Of a DNA stretch of 64,000 nucleotides, positions 12,109 to 22,878 are shown in pieces; the stretch's first letter is position 1, and each line of letters starts with the position of its first letter. Location of the stretch: contig CM030729.1 of NCBI GenBank assembly GCA_018127085.1, forward strand, positions 62,001-126,000, written 5' to 3'. The notes beneath the pieces were generated by a model. It saw only the letters and a program-made list of their open reading frames with translations, did no database searches and had not been told where the DNA came from. This DNA is from Pneumocystis sp. 'macacae' (taxonomy: Eukaryota; Ascomycota; Pneumocystomycetes; Pneumocystales; Pneumocystaceae). Made by a program: the position numbers and the translations under genes.

Positions 12109-14907
12109 ATGGATAGAATATGTATATCGAAAAATATGTATGCAATTTCCAATGAAAATCCCGAAATAATGGATACAATGATATTACGGTCTATTTTGGA
12201 TGACCAGGAGTCATTGCAAAAACTATCTAAGCAGGAAATGCCATTGGAGACCGTTTTTCAGCAAGTTGAATCTGAAATAGATAAAATCCGGGTTTTTACT
12301 AGTTTATATTTGTGATAATTGCTAATATAAGTATATAGGAAATACTTTTTAATTTGATTTTAAAAAATCAGAAATTGTTTTTAAGAATCATAAGTCAAAA
12401 AACTGAATTTTTTCAAAAAATAGAACATCTTGTTTCTAGTTCAGCTATTCTTTCTGAAGTTAGTATTAATAATAAAGTAATTTTCTATTTCTATTTTTAT
12501 AAAACCAATTTTTATTTTATAGAAAAATTCAAAAATACTTCAAGAAAAGAGCGAAAAATTGAAAGAATTGAAAGCTTCAATAAAAGTGAAAAAAAATCTA
12601 AAGGACTCTATTCTAAAATTAAAATCTATAATTAGTTTAACTAATAAAGCGGAAAGTCTTATTACTGAAGGAAGTTTATTTGATGCTTTTCATATAATAA
12701 AAGAAGCAGAAAATAAGTGTGATAATATCAATGGGCATGAAAAAATTGAAATTTTAGTTTCTTTTAAAGAAAAGTTATCTAATCTTAAATTGTCTTTAAT
12801 TGGAAAATTTAACAATATTTGGGATTATTTTATAATATTTGAAGGTGGTTGTATAGTTAAAAAGCAATTAAAAGGTACGAAAATTTTATTTTTTTCTATA
12901 TTAATAAATTGTAAAGATTCATTTCAAAAAGATATATCTTTAGCATCTTTTTTAGAATTGTCTATAGAACTTAAAATATTTGATTCCCGTATGTTGCTAA
13001 TTTCTAATAATTTTATATCAAAATTTCTATTTCTTTTCTTAGATAAAGAAAATTTTTATACATTGGAATTGAATGAAAACAATAATGAATATCAATTAAT
13101 TATTAAATCTGATATTTCAAAAGAAAATGGTATATCTTTAAAATATATTAAACCATTTATTTAACACCTTAGAATCTATTTTTCCGTCTTTATTAATACT
13201 AGTTAATTTTATAGAGAAAGCATTTCCATCTATCATGTTATTGGATTTAACTAAATATCTTTTTCCTAAAATACAATCAGTTTTAATTAAAGATTATATC
13301 GCTAGTATTGTACCGGATGAAATTGAATACTTAGGTTGTTTTAATAAAATACTTATAGAAGCTTTTAGATTTAATGATAAGATTAAACAAACTGTATGGG
13401 GCAATCAATTAGAAATAAAAAAATGGATAAACTTTGCATGTGACTCATGGATTTTGAAACAGAAATCTAATGCTATAGATGCTGTTAGAAATATTTTAAA
13501 TTCAAAAAATCCTGAAAATATTTTTCAAACTGTACAAAATATTGAAAATAAACTTGTTCAAAATGAAAATGTGGATTTTAATGACAATAATGAATGGGAT
13601 ATGTATTGGAATAACAATGATAAATATGTTGCTAATGGCGAGAAAAATATAGCTATTATGGAAAATGATAGATGGGAACTAAATAATGATGTGGATATTG
13701 AATCTGAAAATAGCTCTTTGAAAGAAGAATTATGGAATTGGGATGATAACGATGATTGGAATGTAAACGTAGAAAAATCCAATGATATGAAAGATATAAA
13801 AAATAATGGAAAAAAAACGTCTTTATCTGAATTTTCAATATGTGAAAATTACACAATTTCTTTTTTGCCTAAAGAAATTATTCTTATTGTCAAAAAATGT
13901 ATTTATACTATAAAAGAATTGATGGGTCCTCAGTAAATAATAGACGTTATTTTGAATTACACTAATAACTATTTATAGATATGTAGATTATATGATGGTT
14001 TCTTTTTTTCCTCAATTATCTGATTCAATAATAATGGCACTAAGCACATATAGAGCTCTTGCTCCTTTATACTATGATAAGTTATCAACATCTCCTATGT
14101 TATTATATAATGATTTTATTTATCTTTCAATACATCTTCAGGAACTATATGATGGTTCCGAAACTCTACGATGCATTCTTGACGAAAGTAATATTTTCCG
14201 TGAAGCGGGTAACCTTATATATTTTTCTGAGCTTGTAAGGATATTTAATGCAAATATATGTATTGATCTTAATAGCAAATGCAAAATAATAATATTATTT
14301 CAATTCTAGAAAAAGCAAATGGATTTGTGGATTGTACAGATAAACAACAGCTAGAAAGATGTATGTGTGTTATTTCAGATTTGCATGAAAAGTTTCAAAT
14401 GTTATCTGAATTATGGAGAGTAAATATTTCTAAATTATATTATGTAAATATATTAATATTTTTAGCAAATTCTTTCTAGAGAAGCATTATTTGAGTCTAT
14501 TGGTCAGCTTTTAGAAAGTGCTGTTTCTTATATTATTACTGCAATTAAAAATATTTCTGATATATCCGAGGAAGAATCTAAACAACTTTCAAAATTATGT
14601 AATCAATTTGCCCAAGTAGAAGACATTTTTGTTACCAAAAAACAAGAAGTTAGTCGCCATTATATGTCTAAGTTATATTAACAGCATATTTTATTAGCTT
14701 CCTATAACACCAACGTATGTTCCGAGTTGGTTAAAATTTCGATATCTCGCAGAAATTCTTGAAGCCTCAATGCATGATGTTATGTATTTATATAATTCTG
14801 GTGCCTTAATTGACTTCGAAAAAGAAGAAATTATAAGTTTGCTTAAAACATTATTTGCAGAAACACCTTGTCGAACAGAAAATATTTCAAAAATTAGAAA
14901 CAGTTAG
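12109..14907 (+). CDS. DSL1: ZW10/Dsl1 family vesicle-tether (or RZZ) subunit
   Basis: Fungal Dsl1/ZW10 proteins tether COPI vesicles at the ER. Start ATG 12109. The N-terminal half is helical and coiled (ENPEIMDTMILRSILDDQESL, KLKELKASIKVKKNLKDSI, SLITEGSLFDAFHIIKEAE). A strongly acidic, Trp/Asn/Asp-rich segment at 13560-13800 contains NEWDMYWNNND, DRWELNND, ELWNWDDNDDW. In yeast Dsl1 such an acidic Trp-containing loop binds coatomer. The C-terminus has the ZW10 signature: PSWLKFRYLAEILEASMHDV, then YNSGALIDFEKEEI and LLKTLFAETPCRTENISKI. The stop is TAG at 14905-14907. About eight introns (for example near 12290-12335, 12476-12521, 13165-13215, 13936-13979, 14265-14310, 14420-14480, 14670-14720) break the ORF. 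Family is well supported; Dsl1 rather than kinetochore ZW10 role is inferred from the Trp loop. Confidence 0.8.
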
Positions 14908-14966
14908 TTTTATCCATATAAATATAATAAAATAGATAGAAAAATCTTATTTTGAATTAAAAAGGA

Positions 14967-15228
14967 CTAGTGCGTCAGATATTTTCTTTTTTTTGCTATT
15001 CTTCGAGCAAGAATTCTGCGTCCACTAGCAGACCGTTTCCGAGCAAGAAATCCATGTCTTCGTTTTCTTACTCTATTTGAAGGTTGATATTCTGAAAGTA
15101 TATACCTAAGTTTGTCTGGGAAGTTATTTTCATATATAATTACCTCTTCCATAAGTTCGAAAACGTTTAATATTCAATAAGACTATTGATGGAAAAAATC
15201 TTAGGGACAACTTTTTAGTTTGGAACAT
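14967..15228 (-). CDS. MRPL34: Mitochondrial large ribosomal subunit protein bL34m
   Basis: The C-terminal half is unmistakable bL34: [18 protein letters not shown] then [18 protein letters not shown] and the end LTH before TAG 14967. The simple ORF would start [10 protein letters not shown] at 15152, but an intron at 15092-15143 (GTAATT...TTTCAG) joins, in frame, to an upstream exon starting at ATG 15228. That gives [20 protein letters not shown] plus KRFRTYGRE, a classic basic, non-acidic mitochondrial targeting peptide, and a 69-aa precursor. I prefer this model because the ORF start would lack any targeting signal. It is divergent from the proteasome gene PRE7 with about 395 nt between. 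Confidence 0.9.
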
Positions 15229-15623
15229 AAAAAAACTACTTGTCAAAATCAAATTGTGTGTTTGAGCCAATGAAGTATAAAATTTTTGTACTTGTTGCAT
15301 ATTCGGATTTATTTTTAAGATATTTTGATATAGATAATTTTGTATACATCTATAAGTATCAATAATTTTTTTTTTATAAAATAATTATTACTTATTAAAA
15401 GGAACATTTTTCCTTCTAAAATTATAATTTTTCATGTAAAATACGTTTTTTAAAGTATCAAATTTGAATAAATTTTTAAAATTCATTATCAATAAAGTTG
15501 TACTTAGTGTAAGGTAACGGAATCGAGAAAGTAAATGTTAATTGATTAAACTTTTAAAATAATAAAATACTCTCTGAAATTATATAATACGCTCATAATA
15601 TTTAAGTATTTATTAAACACGCT
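15229..15623. other. Divergent intergenic region bL34m/PRE7
   Basis: AT-rich spacer of about 0.4 kb holding both promoters. I see no ORF or RNA gene. Confidence 0.4.
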
Positions 15624-16676
15624 ATGGATACTTTTTTTCAAAATGTCTATGGTCCTCCATCTGATTTAGATGACCCTAGTTTGAGTGACGGATTTAAATC
15701 TATTTTTCTGCATTCAGGATTTAAGTGAATCTGTATGCTAATTAGAAAGGAATATACTAATATATATAAAATAGCCCATATCAGGATAATGGAGGACTTT
15801 CTATTGCAATTTCAGGCAATAATTATGTGGTTCTTGCGGGAAATACGCGTCAAGTAAAAGATTATAGTATCCAATCAAGATATCAACCTAAAGTGTTTGA
15901 CATTGGCGATGGATTAATTGTTAGTACGTGTGGATTTTCTGGGGATTCTAATGAAGTTATACGGGTTTTGAGGAAACGATTAATGCTATATCATCATAAG
16001 CACAATCGACAACTCAGTGTTAAGTCTGCAGCACGGCTTATACAGACAATTCTTTATAGTAGACGCTTTTTTCCTTATTATACTTATGTAATGGTTGTGG
16101 GTATGGATGAAGAAGGTATGTTTGTTATTTTTTGGAAAAACTAATTGTTATTAGGCAAAGGCGCAATCTATACATTTGACCCAGTTGGGTCTTATGAAAG
16201 GGTCTCTTATAATGCAATAGGAAGCTCTGCTAGTCTTGCATTACCGTTATTAGATAGTCAGGTATGGATATAAATTATCAGTAATGAGGAAAATCCTAGA
16301 CATGTATAATTTCTAGAAAAACTATTTTATACAGGATATATGGCTCTTGATAGTTATTTATATTATTGGATATTTTTAGTGGCATCTTTTGCAATCATTA
16401 ACATAGCTTTTATAGGTTGGTCGTAAGAATCAGTATGAAACAGTAGATGGACATCTTCAATCATGCATTCCAACTCCTTTGTCTCTCGAGCAAGCAGTAA
16501 AAATGATTATCGATACATATACAAGTGTTTCTGAGCGCCATATACAGGTATGGATTTCTATTTTAATTAAAATGAACTAATATTTACCATATTTTTAGAT
16601 TGGTGATAAATTTCAAGTGTTTATTGAGACAAAAAATGGTATACATATACAGGAATATCCATTGAGACGAGATTGA
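15624..16676 (+). CDS. PRE7: 20S proteasome subunit beta-6 (Pre7/PSMB1)
   Basis: A non-catalytic beta subunit of the 20S core. From ATG 15624 it reads [19 protein letters not shown]; an intron starting GTGAATCT after GGATTTAA and ending at AAATAG (about 15780) gives the family junction [18 protein letters not shown]. Then come [40 protein letters not shown], the long helix [60 protein letters not shown], and the end [19 protein letters not shown] and YPLRRD before TGA 16674. There is no catalytic Thr1, as expected for beta-6. Further introns are at about 16115-16155, 16262-16417 (longer, near 155 nt) and 16548-16598. Its partner ECM29 is also in this window. Confidence 0.93.
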
Positions 16677-16984
16677 TTGCATAGTGTACATTATTTTTTG
16701 TTTCGAATAATCGATTTTTTTACAACCTTAATACTTTTTTATACTTTTTGCTATGTTTAAAAAGAATTTAAATTTAAAAAAAAAGAAAACAAAGCGGACA
16801 TAGTTATTAGTATGAAAATTATGCAATTGAAAGGTGATTATAAAAAGCGATTAAAAATATTGGAATTATTTTTTGCAAGTACAGACTTTTTTGAATACTT
16901 CTATAGATTATAGTAAAATAAATAATAAGATGTAATTAGAAATAACAGTATATAATGTGAAAGATATAATATGCGATATTGTTT

Positions 16985-17588
16985 TCATGTTTTTTTAAAT
17001 GATTCGTACCCGCGAAAGCTAACAAACATCCAAAATTGCCATATTAAGTCGAAAAACGCAAAAGTAAATGTTAATCCGTTTGACATTGCTGGATTATTTG
17101 AAAAATAAATACATAGTGCTAATATAAAAGCCAACATTGTTCGAAATGGTGCTATGATATAAATAGATTTTTTTTTTTAAAATATATTTACCTAAATCTT
17201 TAAAAAACATCATATCTGTTTTAAGTAATGCAAAAAGATAAATGAAAAATAGATGAAACAACAATAGTCCTCCAACTACTACACATGTTGGATCTTCGCT
17301 TGGTCGTGCCTATCTCCTATTAGTTATGGTTTATTTAAAATCTAGCTGTAACAAAATGAGTTGTATGATAACTGAACTACACTTCGGTCAGCCTAAATTA
17401 AGGCTTAATCGATTTTATAAATTTTTGCTACAGTTATAAAAGTTTTACTTTACCAGATTCATGGCATCGCCTAAAACATAAATAAGACCTTGTTCAAGAA
17501 CTTTATGTGGACATAATATACATGAAATGCTTAATGTACACAAAATCACCAAATAGCTTTTTAATTGTGCCTGGACTCCAATTAGCAT
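16985..17588 (-). CDS. ILM1: Ilm1-family membrane protein
   Basis: Ilm1 (increased loss of mitochondrial DNA) is a small fungal ER-type multi-pass protein of uncertain biochemical role. Start ATG 17588, stop TGA 16985; removing introns 17310-17453 (144 nt) and 17152-17191 (40 nt) gives 139 aa. Segments in order: hydrophobic SYLVILCTLSISCILCP, the family-like motif LIYVLGDAMNL-ARPSEDPT, helix VVVGGLLLFHLFFIYLFALL, APFRTMLAFILALCIYF, and FFDLIWQFWMFVSFRGYE at the C-terminus. The 144-nt intron is about three times the local norm. The family call is from the GDAMNL/ARPSED junction and the four-helix layout; I am fairly, not fully, sure. Confidence 0.7.
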
Positions 17589-18425
17589 TCCCGGTTAATA
17601 TTAAAGTAAAAATAAAAGCTAAAACAATAAAAATAAATAATGATTAATTGATTATAGAAAAAAATAAAAAAGAGTTTTTATCCTTTAAAAGTTTTCTGTT
17701 GAATAGTATAATATTCTTTTTAAATCTTAAGGCTTTTTAAAAATTCCGAATTTTAAACTTCAGTTCTAGACAAAGTTTAATTGAATTCTTGCTAAAATTT
17801 AATTTTTAATTAAACCTTAAAAAATTAAAAATATAGTTACTTAAAAATTAAAATAAAGTTCTAAGAAAATTTTTGTATTTTTAATTAATCTTATTGTTTT
17901 GTCTATGTGTTAAATAACTTTAAAATTAAGAGTGATAAAGAGTTAAACTCGAAATTTAAAACGCTGAAGCTTTATAAATTTAAAGAAATTGAAGATTAAA
18001 AGCTTAAAACTTGAAAACTTAAATTTTTTAATAAGTTTTTAAAATTTAATTTAAAAATCTTATTTTTTACAAATGTTCAACTTAGATCGTTCTCTTAATT
18101 ACATTAATTTAGTTAAATTTTATAATAATCATCTTTAAGCGTTAATTATTTGCTAATTTTACTTCAATTTGACGTTGATAGCCTTAAAAACTTTGATAAA
18201 ACTTTGAAATTGATAAATCGTAGTTTTGTATTAATTTTTTTGACTGAATATTTAAACATTCTACAAGTTCTGATTGTCATTATAAAAATAAATTTCTAAA
18301 AAACCCAACACATTGCGGATTTTACTTAATATACATATAACATAACATTGCAATTAAGTATATATTGAATATGTGTCAAATATGTGCTAAAAGTTTTTGG
18401 AAGTGAAAATACATACATTTTTGGA
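17589..18425. other. Divergent AT-rich intergenic region, 0.84 kb
   Basis: It lies between the 5' ends of ILM1 and the mL59 gene. It is low complexity, with repeated TTAAA, CTTAAA and TTTAAAA words over about 17690-18070 but no exact tandem unit. I see no gene in it. Confidence 0.45.
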
Positions 18426-19279
18426 ATGATGCAAATAGATCAAAAGATCTTACGAAAATTGCCGCGTACACTTGCAGGATTTCTTCGAAAACATCTAGCT
18501 GCAAGCATAGAAGGTGGTCTTGCAGCAAGAAATTTATTTAGATGCGTTAAAAATAAAGAAACTGGTTGTTGGAAAGATCCGATTTATTCATTACGTCGTC
18601 AAGCAGTGCTGCGCAAAGAAGCAGAAAGATATGGTCTTTCTGAATGGCTACCACCCCGAAAAGATTCTAAACGAGCACCAATGAGTGGTATTTCTCGTTG
18701 GAAAGGCACACTTGGTGAGCGTACACGAACACAGAGGTGAGTTACTGCAAAAATCAATAATATGAAGTAAAATGAGTGGAAAAGTATACTCATAGGAATA
18801 TAAGGAAAACAGAGAGAAGGATTTGTGTGTATATTAGAAGGAAGAACATGAAGGATGTATAGGAACATGCATATCAAAATATATTTATTTTGGATATAAA
18901 CAGGATATAACGCTTATAAGCAGAAGATGATATCTATATATAACTTAACATATTAAGTTAAGTACTTGATACATTATCAATGAATATGATTCACTTTATT
19001 GTATCATATAGTTCCGATACATTTAGGGTTTACTAGTTAAAGTGCAAAAGAAGCATAAGTATATATAGGGTGTTGTGTTCTATTTAGAATTTTTCTTTGT
19101 TGAAATTTGTAATAAAAACTAACTTTTAAAGGGCGGCACGATTACAAAAAGCATTGGAAGAACAGCCACAGAAAATAGCTGCTTGGAAGGCGGTACGTTG
19201 ATTTATGTATGCAAGTCTGTTGACATCTCTATAGGCAAGGAGAAAAAAATCAAGCGAAAAAGATATTTTTATTTCGTAA
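18426..19279 (+). CDS. MRPL25: Mitochondrial large ribosomal subunit protein mL59 (MRPL25)
   Basis: From ATG 18426 (in-frame ATG also at 18429) the product is about 138 aa: MMQIDQKILRKLPRTLAGFL, then CVKNKETGCWKDPIYSLRRQ and AVLRKEAERYGLSEWLPPRK. It continues in RWKGTLGERTRTQR-AARLQK, LEEQPQKIAAWKA, ARRKKSSEKDIFIS. The motif of charged residues after a tryptophan-rich YSLRRQA segment is the mL59 signature. The product is a structural protein of the fungal mitoribosome. Two introns keep the frame: 18737-19131 (395 nt, GTGAGT...AAAG, phase 2) and 19193-19234 (42 nt). The first is about nine times the usual size here. The longer reading from a GTG at 18384 is unnecessary. The gene ends about 370 nt before PRP28. 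Confidence 0.88.
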
Positions 19280-19648
19280 GAGGTGATGCAGACAGGTTAA
19301 GAAAGAGAGAAGATTGTTGGCATTTGAGTATTTCAGAATCTTTCTTTAGATTTTATGAAACAATATATTTATCCCTGTCTCGTTACATATTTTTTTATTT
19401 CTAGACATAAAGCCCTTTTCTGATTCATGGTTAATTTTTCTAAATATGCTCTGCGTATATATCGTGAAGCATTAGATCACGAAAAAAAAACGAAATAATT
19501 AGTTAAACACTAGAAATGGATATTAAACATATGTTTTTGTGTACTCAGAATGTCCTTTGATTGTATGGGAGAAGTATGTTATTTTGATTGAAAGAAAAGT
19601 GGGAAAAATAGAGTTTTTAGGTTATTTATTTATATAGAAAGTTTTTCA
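19280..19648. other. Spacer between mL59 and PRP28
   Basis: About 370 nt, moderately AT-rich, between two genes on the same strand. It holds the mL59 3' end and the PRP28 promoter region. I see no ORF that looks real. Confidence 0.4.
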
Positions 19649-22497
19649 ATGGATATATCCAAAAAGTCTTTAGATAATAACGAAAATCTTTGCATTAATG
19701 GGACATTTTCTTCAGGGATGGCTCTGGATGGTAATTGTGAAAACATAATGCTGGATGAACCACCACCATTGCCACTTTCTTATCCTCCGCCACTGCCTAA
19801 GGAAGGCATGGCATTGTGTCTAGATGGGCCCAAACAGCTGTCTTCTTCTATTGAGGGGCTTAGTGGTGAAATATTTCCGCATAGTGCAACTGAAAAACAT
19901 GATGGGTTCAACAGAATTGCAGATCACTCAGCAGCTACCGCTTCAGCAAGAGCACCTGGACCCGCAGTTGGGGCTGTCTCAGGAAACACTGCAGTCTTGA
20001 AGGCAGAAAAGAAGGAGCCCCTGTCTATTGAAGAACTAGTCAAGAAGAAGAAAGAGGCTGCTGCTATGAATCGAGTAAGGAATGCATTTGGCAGGCTTTG
20101 CTGGTTAACAAAAGTAGCCAAAGTTCTTAACCCGAGAACAGCGCGAGGCAATTGCTCTCGAAAAGCGTCGTTTGGAAGTCGAGAAGCGCCGGCAAATCGA
20201 AAAAAACAATATAGACATGGCAAAAAAGCGTTCTCTGGAAGACCCCGAGAATGCTTTTCATGCCAAGACAAAAGGCAAGTGTGTTGTCCACAATGTACTA
20301 GCCATTTACGTTTAGATGCCCGCCACTCAGGCCGCAGCAAAGCCATTCCTACCGAGCCAAAGGCTATGAGGAAGGAACAAGATGCCCTCGCAAAGCGGAC
20401 TGCCGAGCTGTTTAAGTCGTCCCCAAAGAACCAGGAGCCCAAGTCCGGGATGACCCCCGAGGAAAAAGAAATCGACGACATCCGGGTAGCTATACTGGCA
20501 TTCGAGAAAACCCTCATGTCTCTAGAAAAGATATCTGGGCACCAGTGACACCAAGAAGAAGAAACGCAAGACAACCGAAAGAAAGTTTGTCTTCGACTGG
20601 GACAACACCGAAGACACCTCCTCCGACGTCAACCCAATATACTCCAACCGACACAGCGCCCAGTTCCTCGGCCGCGGAAGACTCGGCGGCTTCGACAACA
20701 AAGACTCCAGCCACTACACCCGCTCCTTCATCGACATGCTTGTCCGCTCCGGCAACGACGAAGACAGAGACCGCGCCAGACAGCTCATCGACATGGAGCA
20801 CCGCAGAGCCTCCAAAATCAGCTGGGACGACAAACACTGGTCCGAAAAACCCCTCGAGCTCATGAAGGAGCGTGACTGGCGTATATTCAAGGAGGACTTC
20901 AACATCTCCTCAAAAGGTACCCCCCCGCCCCCGCCCTGCCCCTAATCCCCAGGCGGCTCCATCCCAAACCCCATCCGCTCCTGGAAAGAGTCCGGCCTCC
21001 CCAAAATCCTCCTCGACATGGTCGAAATCGTCGGATACAAAGACCCCTCCCCCATACAGAGAGCCGCCATCCCCATCGGCCTCCAGAACCGCGACATCAT
21101 CGGCATTGCCGAGACCGGCTCCGGCAAAACCGCCTCCTTCGTCCTCCCCATGCTCGTATACATCTCCACCCTCCCGCCCCTCGGCGAACACAACAAAAAC
21201 GACGGCCCCTACGCCATCATCCTCGCCCCCACCCGCGAGCTTGCCCTCCAGATCGAGACCGAGACAAAGAAGTTTTCCGACCCAATGGATTTCGTCTGTG
21301 TCTCCATCGTCGGCGGCCACCGGATCGAGGAACAGGCCTTCAACCTCCGCGACGGCGTCCACATCGTCATTGCCACCCCCGGCCGCCTCCTCGACTGTCT
21401 CGAGCGCCGCGTCCTCGTCCTCAGCCAGTGTGCCTACATCGTCCTCGACGAGGCAGACCGCATGATCGATCTCGGCTTCGAAGACACCGTCAACAGACTC
21501 CTCGACGCACTCCCCGTCCACAACCAGAAACCCGACTCCGACGACGCCGAAAACCCCCTCCTCATGTCCAGAATCATCGCCGGCAAGGAGCGCTTCCGCC
21601 AGACCGTCATGTTCAGTGCAACCATGCCGCCCCCCGTCGAGAAGCTCGCCAAGAAGTATCTCCGCCGCCCCGCCGTCGTCACCATAGGCAACGCCGGCCA
21701 GGCCGTCGACACCGTCCTCCAGCTCGTCGAGATGATGAGCACCGAGGACAAGAAGAGGTGCGTCTCCCCACCCCACCATACCCAGCCCTGCCCTGCCTTC
21801 CTACACCCTAGCCCAACCCCTAAACCCTCTACCCAACCCTTCCCTAACCCTCTGCCTAGCCCTACCCTGCCTGGTGCTGACTGCTGCAGACGCCGGCTCG
21901 AGGAGCTCCTCAACAGCAACGACTATCCGCCACCCGTCATCATCTTCACCAACCAGCGGCGCAGCTGCGACGCCCTCGCCAAGTCGCTTGCCCGCATCGG
22001 CGTATGTCCCGCAGCCCATGCGTCTCTGACTGCCCAGTGGAACGCCGTCACACTGCACGGCGGAAAGAGCCAGGAACAGCGCGAGGCTGCGCTCGCGCAG
22101 CTGCGCTCAGGCAGCGCCGACTGCCTTGTCGCGACAGACCTTGCTGGCCGCGGCATCGACGTCGCCGATGTCTCGCTTGTCGTCAACTTCAGCATGGCCA
22201 AGACCATCGAGGGTAGTGCTCTCTGTGCTGCTGTGCGCTGCTGATGCCGCAGACTACACACACCGCATCGGCCGGACAGGCCGTGCCGGCAAGTCCGGGA
22301 CAGCCATTACGTTTCTGACGCCCGACGACACAGACATCATGTATGACCTGCGGGTGGCAATCAGCAAGAGCAGCATCTCGCGGGTCCCCGACTGGCTGCG
22401 GATGCACGAGGCTGCGCAGCGCAAGCAGGACAAGCAGCCGGCGAAGAAGACGGCCGACGAGCTGCTGTTCCAGATCCCCGCGGGGCGCTGGTACTAG
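19649..22497 (+). CDS. PRP28: DEAD-box pre-mRNA splicing helicase Prp28 (DDX23)
   Basis: Prp28 displaces U1 snRNP from the 5' splice site so that U6 can pair. Start [14 protein letters not shown], Pro-rich N-terminus ([13 protein letters not shown]), the family box [15 protein letters not shown], then [20 protein letters not shown] and [20 protein letters not shown]. Helicase motifs: Q motif ([14 protein letters not shown]), [75 protein letters not shown]. Seven introns (20075-20117, 20279-20337, 20486-20525, 20917-20952, 21758-21889, 22002-22037, 22213-22252) leave exactly 820 codons plus stop. The N-terminal exon is AT-rich; from about 20.3 kb codons end almost always in G or C. The 132-nt intron carries telomere-like repeats. 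LSM6 starts only 25 nt after its stop. Confidence 0.95.
21758..21889 (+). repeat. Degenerate CCCTAA telomere-like repeats in PRP28 intron 5
   Basis: The intron (GTGCGT...CTGCAG) is 132 nt, against 36-59 nt for the other six PRP28 introns. From about 21800 to 21875 it is built of variants such as CCCTAGCCCAACCCCTAAA, CCCTTCCCTAACCCTCTGCC and TAGCCCTACCCTG. The sense strand is the C-rich strand. Confidence 0.8.
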
Positions 22498-22522
22498 TGC
22501 GCGGGGGGGCGGGGGTGCGCGC

Positions 22523-22771
22523 ATGGAGCGCAGCGGGAGCGATGCGCCGGCAGCGTTTCTGCAGGACATTGTGGGGCGGCGAGTGCGCGTCCGGCTCAAC
22601 TCGGGCATCGACTACCGCGGGGTCCTGTCGTGTCTGGACGGGTGCATGAATGTTGCGCTGGAGGAGTGCGGCGAGTATGTCGAGGGCGAGCTGAAGAACG
22701 AGTATGGCGATGCGTTTATCCGCGGCAACAATGTCCTGTACATTGCAGCGGACGGGGCATGTGGCGGCTGA
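22523..22771 (+). CDS. LSM6: U6 snRNA-associated Sm-like protein LSm6
   Basis: An 82-aa, intron-free gene. LSm6 is part of the LSm2-8 ring on U6 snRNA and of the cytoplasmic LSm1-7 decapping ring. Visible Sm folds: Sm1 from FLQDIVGRRVRVRLNSGIDY with RGVLSCLDGCMNVALEE, and Sm2 DAFIRGNNVLYIA with the RNA-binding IRGNN. The length matches the family (about 80 aa). ATG 22523 is chosen because LSm6 proteins begin just before the first helix; the longer open frame upstream is the PRP28 tail in another frame. The start lies 25 nt after the PRP28 stop, and the end is 107 nt from the convergent SAD1 stop. Third codon positions are nearly all G or C. Confidence 0.95.
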   Translation: MERSGSDAPAAFLQDIVGRRVRVRLNSGIDYRGVLSCLDGCMNVALEECGEYVEGELKNEYGDAFIRGNNVLYIAADGACGG

Positions 22772-22878
22772 GAGTCCGTGCGGCGGCAGCGCCGCACAGG
22801 TGAAGCGCCGCGTTGCTGTGCCGTCGCGTGTTGCGCAGGGCCACGCGGCACAGCGCAGGCGGCAACGGCGCCGGCAGC

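Noticed and set aside
13558..13856. Minus-strand Ser/Phe-rich ORFs
   Set aside because: Antisense shadow of the Dsl1 acidic region.
17310..17453. tRNA-like stretch in the ILM1 intron (GTAGTTCAGTTATCATA)
   Set aside because: It resembles an A box but there is no B box (GGTTCGAAT-like) and no acceptor pairing.
20910..21779. 289-codon open frame on the minus strand opposite PRP28
   Set aside because: Gly/Asp/Val-rich shadow of a GC-rich coding strand; PRP28 motifs on the plus strand explain it.
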